DNA of 64,000 nucleotides from Lysinibacillus odysseyi (GTDB taxonomy: Bacteria > Bacillota > Bacilli > Bacillales_A > Planococcaceae). The position numbers were made by a program, and so were the translations under genes. The stretch covers positions 1,984,001-2,048,000 of the forward strand of contig JABUKB010000001.1 of NCBI GenBank assembly GCA_014595895.1, written 5' to 3'. Under the pieces are notes generated by a model. It was not told the origin of the DNA. It saw nothing but the letters and a program-made list of their open reading frames with translations, and made no database searches. Within the stretch, counting starts at the first letter, position 1. Each line of letters opens with the position of its first letter. Shown here in pieces: positions 15,269 through 22,632 of this stretch.

Positions 15269-15535
15269 CTACATTTCCTGCTTAATAGAGCTTCTGTAAC
15301 GAATATCTCTTCTTTTATAAGAGATAATTTCTATGTCTTGATTTAAATAAACATCGTATATACCAAGCATTTCATCCTTGGCATATCTTTTCATATATTC
15401 TTTTTCCTCAATGACTTCTACCGTCAGCTTCCAGCCATTCTCTTCACTTTCTTCTACAGCTGTAATTTTATGAACGGGTGCAACGTATTCATTAAAGAAT
15501 TCCGTTACAGTTCCAATAATTTTTTTTATTTCCAT
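15269..15535 (-). CDS. gvpR: Gas vesicle protein GvpR (GvpO-like domain)
   Basis: The 88-residue protein carries a short GvpO-like domain: GWKLTVEVIEEKEYMKRY, then LGIYDVYLNQDIEIISYKRR and a final RYRSS. GvpO-type proteins are needed for vesicle formation in haloarchaea and have possible regulatory roles. In the megaterium order this position is gvpR. The ribosome site AGGAGG lies close before the ATG. The GvpO relationship is my inference from the GW...VEVxE...Y...RxxRY pattern. Confidence 0.85.
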   Translation of the reverse strand: MEIKKIIGTVTEFFNEYVAPVHKITAVEESEENGWKLTVEVIEEKEYMKRYAKDEMLGIYDVYLNQDIEIISYKRRDIRYRSSIKQEM

Positions 15536-15595
15536 TGCGGCCTCCTAAGCGTAAAGTAGGCCAGGGACAATTTACCCCCTGGCTACTATCTTCTC

Positions 15596-15856
15596 TTAGA
15601 TACTAAATCGGGCATTTCCCTCATTTGTCTGGGCAGGAATTTTATCTCCTTCATAATTATCCTGTAGCAGCCCAACAGCCTCGGCATAACGTAACCATGT
15701 ATCAACACTAGCAATCACCACTCGTGCTTCCACTGTTAAAATTTCAATGCCGACCACTGAAACTCTTACGAATGCATCAATGACAATCCCTTTATCCAGT
15801 ATTCGATCAATAACCTCTGCTAGACTTGAACTATCTGTACTTTTTTGAAGTGCCAT
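15596..15856 (-). CDS. gvpB: Gas vesicle major shell protein, second copy (GvpB)
   Basis: The 86-residue protein is a full GvpA-family shell protein: [40 protein letters not shown], then [11 protein letters not shown]. Residues 1-64 differ from the gvpA product at only three positions (2, 3 and 34), while the last 22 residues are unrelated. Nucleotide differences in the shared part are numerous and mostly silent. This indicates an old duplication held by protein-level selection. The AAAGGAG ribosome site is strong. Members of this family polymerise as ribs forming the gas-filled wall. Confidence 0.95.
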   Translation of the reverse strand: MALQKSTDSSSLAEVIDRILDKGIVIDAFVRVSVVGIEILTVEARVVIASVDTWLRYAEAVGLLQDNYEGDKIPAQTNEGNARFSI

Positions 15857-15883
15857 TTTTTCATTCTCCTTTCATCATTTCAT

Positions 15884-16333
15884 TTAAGAAATGATTGTTT
15901 TTATATCATTTGAAGATTTGATATTCTTTGCGCTTTTAATCTTGGTAACACTTTTGATATTTCGCGAAGTATTTATATTTTTAATGCTTTTGACTTGTGG
16001 CTCTTTGTCCTTTTTATTTGCTGAGGAAACCTTCTCTTGAAAGTGCTTCCCGGCTTCAACCGCTTTTCCCAGACTTTCTTGGGCGGAAAGCAGTACTTCC
16101 TGGGCTTTTTCTTTTGCTTTCTCCGCTTTATCATGGACTTGATTCGCAAAATTGTCCTTTGCATTCTCCATTTTTCCAGTGAGCTTATCCGCTTTGCCTT
16201 GAATATGGTTCTCTACCATTTCTTTTCCGGTTTCTATAGCGGTTTCCTTTACTTTTTCTTTTATGGGCTCTGGAGTATGGTCAACGACATTTTTCACAAC
16301 TTTCCCTGCTGTCTTTTTTAACCCTTTGTCCAA
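15884..16333 (-). CDS. gvpQ: Gas vesicle protein GvpQ, helical with hexapeptide-repeat tail
   Basis: The 149-residue product is rich in Lys, Glu and Ala and forms long amphipathic helices (residues 1-105), resembling LEA or apolipoprotein-like proteins. The C-terminal part contains consecutive six-residue units ending mostly in IK: SIKNIN, TSRNIK, SVTKIK, SAKNIK, SSNDIK. The gene is in the gvpQ position and starts with TTG at 16333, six bases after GGGGGGTG. Function in the cluster is not established. It might coat vesicles or protect shell proteins from aggregation, but that is inference. Confidence 0.82.
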   Translation of the reverse strand: MDKGLKKTAGKVVKNVVDHTPEPIKEKVKETAIETGKEMVENHIQGKADKLTGKMENAKDNFANQVHDKAEKAKEKAQEVLLSAQESLGKAVEAGKHFQEKVSSANKKDKEPQVKSIKNINTSRNIKSVTKIKSAKNIKSSNDIKTIIS

Positions 16334-16371
16334 TTAGACACCCCCCTCTAGGTTTATAAAAAGAAGGAATA

Positions 16372-16881
16372 TTATTTGGACTCCACCAGTTGACCTAACA
16401 TTTTTTCTATTTTCTCAAGACGTTCATTTAAAACTTTATTTTCTTCCTTAATATCTTCATATTTGGATGATTGATTTTCCTCACCTGAGTTACTTGTCGA
16501 TCCGTTGGAATCTTTTTCATTTGCATGAGAGCGCATTCCATTCTCTATTTTATTGATGTAACCCATCGCTAATTGTTTAACGCTACTTTGTGCCTGGTCA
16601 GCCAGTAATTCCTGCGCTGTTTTTTTAAATTCCCTTCTTGCAATTTTTACTAGCTCAGATTCGCTCACATTTTGCACGAGTTTCTTGCTCGTATCTGGGT
16701 TAGCCAACAAACCGATTCCTGCTCCTACCAGACCGCCTAATATCGCCATGTTTACGGAGTAATTAGCTCCTTGACCTTTTTTATCCAGTTGCTCTTCATT
16801 TTGAATCTCTTTAGTTTCTGCCTTTTCCTCATTTGTGCCTTCTTTTAAGGCAGTATTTTTATTCGTTTCATCTATCTTCAT
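16372..16881 (-). CDS. gvpP: Gas vesicle protein GvpP, YtxH-like segment plus coiled coil
   Basis: The 169-residue product has a charged N-terminus, then NMAILGGLVGAGIGLLANPD (a glycine-rich YtxH-like segment, about residues 45-65). A helical middle and a C-terminal coiled coil NERLEKIEKMLGQLVESK follow. Both the glycine-rich segment and the coiled-coil unit recur in GvpT. The ATG at 16881 follows GAGGTGATTC; a GTG three codons earlier overlaps the ribosome site and is less likely. Position directly after gvpA matches gvpP in Bacillus megaterium. Role unknown. Confidence 0.82.
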   Translation of the reverse strand: MKIDETNKNTALKEGTNEEKAETKEIQNEEQLDKKGQGANYSVNMAILGGLVGAGIGLLANPDTSKKLVQNVSESELVKIARREFKKTAQELLADQAQSSVKQLAMGYINKIENGMRSHANEKDSNGSTSNSGEENQSSKYEDIKEENKVLNERLEKIEKMLGQLVESK

Positions 16882-16929
16882 TTGAATCACCTCATATTTT
16901 GATTAAAGTACCCTTTTCTACTTTATTAT

Positions 16930-17190
16930 CTAGAAACTCAATTGCGGATTTGGAGCCTGCTCTCTACTTGATTTACCTTCATCCGAAACTTTCTCTTCTA
17001 ACAAACCTACAGCTTCGGCATAACGAAGCCATGTATCCACGCTCGCAATAACGACTCGGGCTTCAACCGTAAGAATTTCAATGCCTACCAATGAAACCCT
17101 TACAAACGCATCAATCACAATTCCCTTATCAAGAATTCTATCAATCACTTCAGCAAGGCTTGAACTATCTGTACTTTTTTGAATACTCAT
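16930..17190 (-). CDS. gvpA: Gas vesicle major shell protein GvpA
   Basis: The 86-residue protein is the first gene of the cluster and a full-length Gvp[55 protein letters not shown]. This hydrophobic-faced helix-strand-strand-helix unit builds the ribbed gas vesicle wall. It has a GAGAGGAGAC ribosome site. The region upstream (17191-17426) is AT-rich and must hold the main promoter, but I could not fix convincing -35/-10 boxes for sigma-A or sigma-B. Near identity with GvpB suggests both can enter the wall. Confidence 0.97.
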   Translation of the reverse strand: MSIQKSTDSSSLAEVIDRILDKGIVIDAFVRVSLVGIEILTVEARVVIASVDTWLRYAEAVGLLEEKVSDEGKSSREQAPNPQLSF

Positions 17191-17426
17191 GACTTTGTCT
17201 CCTCTCGAATTATTTTCTCAGGAATATTACTAGGTCATATTATTTTGTGGATATAAGTTTTAATAGCCTTCGAAACTATTCATTAAACCAGAGATTATTA
17301 CCCTTTTAATAAACTTCTTCCTACAAAACCGTTTTTTGTAATTTTTTTAATATCTGAGCAGTAGTCAACAAGAGGTTTCCAAAAATTTAATAATTATTTA
17401 TTACATTCTCATTAAATTTCATAGAA
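17191..17426 (-). promoter_or_regulatory. Upstream region of the gas vesicle operon
   Basis: About 235 AT-rich bases precede gvpA with no gene on either strand. A TTGACT lies at 17363-17368 (minus strand), but no matching -10 box is found at 16-18 bases. GTTT and GGGTAA segments near 17300 are not correctly spaced for sigma-B. The promoter is therefore assigned to this region only by position. Confidence 0.35.
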
Positions 17427-17458
17427 ATAAAAAAAGAACATGAAACTTCACGTTCTTT
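17427..17458 (-). terminator. Minus-strand terminator upstream of the gvpA promoter region
   Basis: On the minus strand the stem AAAGAAC.TGAA/TTCA.GTTCTTT is followed by an almost unbroken T-tract (17427-17435). It insulates the gas vesicle operon from the gene at 17727-17900, together with the stronger terminator at 17594-17637. Confidence 0.6.
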
Positions 17459-17560
17459 GCATGTTTTATTCGTTCTTCAAGCTTTATCCTCCGATTGCAA
17501 TAACTTAGATTTAGGAATATTTTATAGGTTTAAAGGATGATAATTCTAAGCTTTTCTCTC

Positions 17561-17639
17561 GTTAATAATATTGTTTCTTACGGAGCAATAACAAAAACCC
17601 TTAGAACTCTTGAACTATCAAGGGTTCTAAGGGTTTTAT
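17561..17639. repeat. Right copy of the repeat flanking the gas vesicle cluster
   Basis: This segment matches 9403-9480 in the same orientation: about 40 bases of similar flank (ATTGTTTCTTACGGAGCAAT, AACAAAAACCC) leading into a terminator stem of equal design. See the left copy. Confidence 0.6.
17594..17637 (-). terminator. Terminator of the small zinc-ribbon gene
   Basis: A 20-bp stem with one mismatch (17594-17613 pairing with 17618-17637, loop ACTA) is followed on the minus strand by TTTTTGTTATT. It lies about 90 bases past the stop of the gene at 17727-17900. Confidence 0.75.
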
Positions 17640-17726
17640 TTTATTTCTGCTGTGTATAATAATTTATTCCTCCCCTTAAAATCCATTCACTCTTTCCACT
17701 AATGAACCTATTTAGTCGATTAGTGT

Positions 17727-17900
17727 TTAGTAAGACTTATTACGAAAGCATTCTTCACAAATGAATGTGCCTTCGTTTCTTAAATAAGCTTTTATCTCAC
17801 TAAACCCTTTTCGCTTTGGGTACCGCATTTTTACCAAAACAACGTCATCCCCTTTAATTTCTCTTTCACATACCATACATTTAGGTTTATCCCCCAACAT
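17727..17900 (-). CDS. Small zinc-ribbon protein
   Basis: The 57-residue product starts MLGDKPKCMVCEREIKGDDV and ends with FICEECFRNKSY. The two CxxC pairs (CMVC and CEEC) form a likely zinc ribbon around a conserved KMRYPKRKGFSEIKAYL stretch. This small family is widespread in Bacillaceae, where it is often mislabelled as an iron-hydroxamate transporter component. The length and lack of a signal peptide rule that out. An AAGGGGG ribosome site lies seven bases before the ATG. It is a single-gene unit with its own terminator. Function unknown. Confidence 0.8.
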   Translation of the reverse strand: MLGDKPKCMVCEREIKGDDVVLVKMRYPKRKGFSEIKAYLRNEGTFICEECFRNKSY

Positions 17901-17996
17901 AACGAAACCCCCTTAGTCAAATACTCTCCTGAATGCCTATAGAAATAACTTCCATCCTAAATTTTCAAGCTAACCTGCCCTTTCGTGAACTAAAAA

Positions 17997-18770
17997 CTAT
18001 ACATAGATTGGTCTATATTCTTTCGAAAGAGCAAGTATTTTCTCTGCGATTTCCTGTTCGTAATCTCCCTCTAATAAAATCGCCTCTTTTGCAAAAGGAG
18101 CTAACTGTTGGTGATAGCCAATCATAACTGTATGCAAAGCGTTTTCAAACATAGATATATCATTCGCATCGTTCCCAAAAGCAATATATGTACCCTCTTG
18201 TATCCCAAGAGCTTTTAATGCACTCCATTTAGTTACCCCGCTAGGACTGATATCCAGTACATTCTCTTTGCTATGTTTATTTACATACACATTGAGTTTT
18301 GAAAGTTTCTCTGCTAATTCATCCATGTTATCTGAGGTTAACAGGAGCACTTTAACTATCGGATCAAGAGACGCCAAACTAACCATTTTTGCCAATTTTG
18401 CGGGATCTAAATTTTGAAGTATAGAATGTGTATCTGGACCTGTATAAGCATAATCCCAATCACTATCTATTAGATAAGTAGCATTATACTGATGTATAAG
18501 ACTCTTTATTTCGTTCATTTCATGGGTTGAAAACGAATGGGAATTAACTACTTTTCCCCCTTTTGATAGTAAAGAGCCATTTCCCCCAATCATTGTGTAA
18601 TGATGAAATGCTTCATCTATGACAGGTAGCATATCTCGAATAGGTCTTGCTGATGCAAAAATGACTTCAAAACCCGCCTCTGTTAACGCTGACAACGAAT
18701 GAAGGATTCTGCTGGATATTGGTTGTCCTTTAAAACAAACTGTACCATCTAAATCAAAAACAAATCTCAT
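17997..18770 (-). CDS. HAD-family phosphatase (Cof type)
   Basis: The 257-residue product is a class IIB (Cof-type) HAD hydrolase. Motif I DLDGT holds the nucleophile Asp6 and acid Asp8, and motif IV is seen in IAFGNDANDISMFENA. Such enzymes remove phosphate from small sugar phosphates, nucleotides or cofactors in the cytoplasm. The ATG at 18770 follows GAGGGAGACA; an upstream ATG six codons earlier lies on the wrong side of that ribosome site. It is a single gene. The substrate cannot be told from the sequence. Confidence 0.85.
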   Translation of the reverse strand: MRFVFDLDGTVCFKGQPISSRILHSLSALTEAGFEVIFASARPIRDMLPVIDEAFHHYTMIGGNGSLLSKGGKVVNSHSFSTHEMNEIKSLIHQYNATYLIDSDWDYAYTGPDTHSILQNLDPAKLAKMVSLASLDPIVKVLLLTSDNMDELAEKLSKLNVYVNKHSKENVLDISPSGVTKWSALKALGIQEGTYIAFGNDANDISMFENALHTVMIGYHQQLAPFAKEAILLEGDYEQEIAEKILALSKEYRPIYV

Positions 18771-18966
18771 TGTCTCCCTCTCTTTCATCCTAAGTGAATA
18801 AATTATACCATAAAAAGGAAATAAGTTTTTCTTATCAGACTAATTTGTCTATTGGTTCCATAAAACTGTTCTGCATATAGAAGCTCTAAAAACTCTCGCT
18901 ATTCGCACCACTCTTTCACCTCTCCCTCCGCAAAGCTCCTGCCTTTCTGCATGCCAAAACATAAAA

Positions 18967-18994
18967 AAACGGCAGCCTATAAAGACTGCCGTTT
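18967..18994 (-). terminator. Terminator of the Yip1-family gene
   Basis: The arms AAACGGCAG and CTGCCGTTT pair with a 10-base loop and a minus-strand T-tract, four bases past the stop of the gene at 18998. Confidence 0.8.
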
Positions 18995-18997
18995 CTC

Positions 18998-19621
18998 TTA
19001 CACTAATAAAATACTGAATACCGTAACAATTAAACCTACTATCACACCTGCAAGAAGCAATGTGAAAAATGCCTTCCACTTAGAAAAGCCATGCACTTCA
19101 GAGATTCCTACAAGTGAAACAATAAACGTCCAAATACTCGCTGCTAAAATAGCAAAGCCACCAAAATAAGAACCAATCAACTGACCCAATGTCGCATCAT
19201 ACGGCATACTAAAATAAGTTTGCGGGGCTAATTGTAGCCAAAATAATAAGATTGGTAACACCCAAATATACGGGATCATCGTCAAACACATCATTTGAAA
19301 TAATGGTTTAAACGTCCCTTTCCCTCCGAAAAAGCCACCGACCACATTGAGCATCATCGCCATAATTAAATTCATCAGCATAAAATAAATGATACCTGTC
19401 ACAAAAGATGAGTATACAATCTGTCCCAATGAATATCCCATCGGATAGGCTGTACCATATAAAAGTGTGAGATTGCTAGCAAAGGCCCCTAGTATCCCTA
19501 TGTATATTGCATAGGAAAATTGCTTCCTTTGCAGCGCATAATGAAACGCATCACGTGGTTTTACCATCATCGATAAGATAGGCATATAATCAGTTGGTAT
19601 ATGTTGTTTTTGTACAGTCAA
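18998..19621 (-). CDS. Yip1-domain membrane protein
   Basis: The 207-residue product has about five membrane helices (for example FSYAIYIGILGAFASNLTLL, IYFMLMNLIMAMMLNVVGGF, FTLLLAGVIVGLIVTVFSIL) and the N-terminal MVKPRDAF motif common in bacterial YIP1-family proteins. Members sit in the cytoplasmic membrane; bacterial roles are poorly known. A TTG start at 19621 lies eight bases after GGAGG. It is followed directly by a terminator. Confidence 0.8.
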   Translation of the reverse strand: MTVQKQHIPTDYMPILSMMVKPRDAFHYALQRKQFSYAIYIGILGAFASNLTLLYGTAYPMGYSLGQIVYSSFVTGIIYFMLMNLIMAMMLNVVGGFFGGKGTFKPLFQMMCLTMIPYIWVLPILLFWLQLAPQTYFSMPYDATLGQLIGSYFGGFAILAASIWTFIVSLVGISEVHGFSKWKAFFTLLLAGVIVGLIVTVFSILLV

Positions 19622-19726
19622 AAGCTTGTCCTCCTCAAATCCAATAAAACTATTATACTAATAATTTCACCATTTCGATACTTTGATGCTTTTAGCATAA
19701 AAAAGAGGATAGAAAATCACACCTTA

Positions 19727-20872
19727 TCACTCAAAAACAGATACATATCCTACCTTTTCGACAAGTTTTTGTCCCTGTTGGGATGTCATCCATTGCAGTA
19801 ACAATTCTACCTGTGGGTTTGTCGTCCCTGCGGTAATAGCATAAAAGTCATCGGCAATTGGGTATCGGCCATTACGAATATTTTCCTTCGTCGGTTCAAC
19901 CCCTTCAATCGCTAGAAGCTTGATATCATGATTGCCAATCATGTCAGTTGTATAATAGCGGAAAGAATAGCCGATTGCATTGCCATAATTTCGATATTGC
20001 GCTACCTCATTGATCATTCCACCCATCCCTGAGGTTACGTTTTCCCTCGGCGCCTCCATAATTGGAATGTCACCCATTAGATTTTGTAGTGCTGTTTGAG
20101 AACCACTGTCTTGTGGGCGCTGGAAAGCACGGATCGCTTCATTTTCTCCACCAACTTGTGACCAATTGGTAATATCCCCACTGTAAATTTTCTGAATCTG
20201 ATCAATTGTTAATGAATCTACAGGATTATTTTTATGTACAAAAAACACAAAAGCTTCCTTGCCAATTGGTGTTAGCTCTAGCTTTTTACCGTACGTCTCT
20301 GCCATGTTTTGCTGTTGCTTTGATGGCGGTCCAACAAAAATAACATCTACCGTATTCTCCAGCACATTTTTATATGCTTCTGGGGTTGTGTTCATTTGTA
20401 TCACTTGCTGTTCAAAATAATCCAGCCGTTCAGGATAAATTGTCTGCATCACAGCTGCATAGAGAGGAAACATAGCCGTCGCCCCGTCCAAAATAGGAAG
20501 AGGCTCTTCTAACGTTAACGTAGCTGGTTCCCCTAATGTAACTAACTTATTATTTGCCTGAAACGGCAGATATTCATAAATAGATACCTCTGACCCAACT
20601 GTCGGAAGTGAGTCTTTATAGAATTGCATAACTGCAGGCACTGCACCTGTTACTAATACAATCATACCTATTGCCACTGCCATTTTTATACGTTTGGCCG
20701 ATTGTAAGAAACCACAAATTTTTAGTATCATACCGCCGTAAATAACCGCTAATATAATCGCAATGAATAAAGTATATTGCGTATTCGTTACGAGTAGCAT
20801 ATAAAGCATTGTTGGAAATGCTATAAATCCAAAAGCAAGTGTCAGTGTTACAACTATTATTAATTTATCCAT
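19727..20872 (-). CDS. Membrane-anchored PstS-like phosphate-binding domain protein
   Basis: The 381-residue product begins with three membrane helices (residues 1-80). An extracytoplasmic periplasmic-binding-type domain follows, resembling PstS: LDGATAMFPLYAAVMQ, then DVIFVGPPSKQQQ, KIYSGDITNWSQVGG, RPQDSGSQTALQNLMG and NAIGYSFRYYTTDMI. The ligand-loop serines and threonines are those of phosphate-binding proteins. The start at 20872 follows AGGGAGATGG; an upstream in-frame ATG has no ribosome site. No pst transporter genes are adjacent, so it may sense or scavenge phosphate rather than feed a transporter. Confidence 0.8.
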   Translation of the reverse strand: MDKLIIVVTLTLAFGFIAFPTMLYMLLVTNTQYTLFIAIILAVIYGGMILKICGFLQSAKRIKMAVAIGMIVLVTGAVPAVMQFYKDSLPTVGSEVSIYEYLPFQANNKLVTLGEPATLTLEEPLPILDGATAMFPLYAAVMQTIYPERLDYFEQQVIQMNTTPEAYKNVLENTVDVIFVGPPSKQQQNMAETYGKKLELTPIGKEAFVFFVHKNNPVDSLTIDQIQKIYSGDITNWSQVGGENEAIRAFQRPQDSGSQTALQNLMGDIPIMEAPRENVTSGMGGMINEVAQYRNYGNAIGYSFRYYTTDMIGNHDIKLLAIEGVEPTKENIRNGRYPIADDFYAITAGTTNPQVELLLQWMTSQQGQKLVEKVGYVSVFE

Positions 20873-20934
20873 AATTATCCATCTCCCTTTTATTATAACG
20901 AAAAAGAAAGGCGTTTGTTGCAATCTATAACAAA

Positions 20935-20961
20935 GGCGTGTCCTAAAACTTGAGACACGCC
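20935..20961 (-). terminator. Terminator of tyrS
   Basis: The arms GGCGTGTC (20935-20942) and GACACGCC (20954-20961) form a GC-rich stem seven bases past the tyrS stop. Confidence 0.75.
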
Positions 20962-20968
20962 CTATTAG

Positions 20969-22543
<1,575 letters not shown>

Positions 22544-22571
22544 ATTCTACCCATTCTTCTCCAAATGTCAA
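22544..22571 (-). promoter_or_regulatory. Promoter of the tyrS T-box transcript
   Basis: On the minus strand TTGACA (22566-22571) and TAGAAT (22544-22549) are separated by 16 bases. This puts the transcript start just before the T-box stem I. Confidence 0.75.
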
Positions 22572-22632
22572 TATGTCCTATAATTAATGAAGAATTATGC
22601 TATAATTATAAGGATTTAGGGGGGACGAAAAC

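Noticed and set aside
15997-16321. Two plus-strand hydrophobic open frames opposite gvpQ
   Set aside because: The complement of a Lys/Glu-rich helical gene reads as Phe/Leu-rich protein. This is an artefact of composition.
17191-17426. A sigma-B promoter for gvpA
   Set aside because: GTTT and GGGTAA segments exist but their spacing (about 7 or 20 bases) does not fit the 13-15 base requirement.
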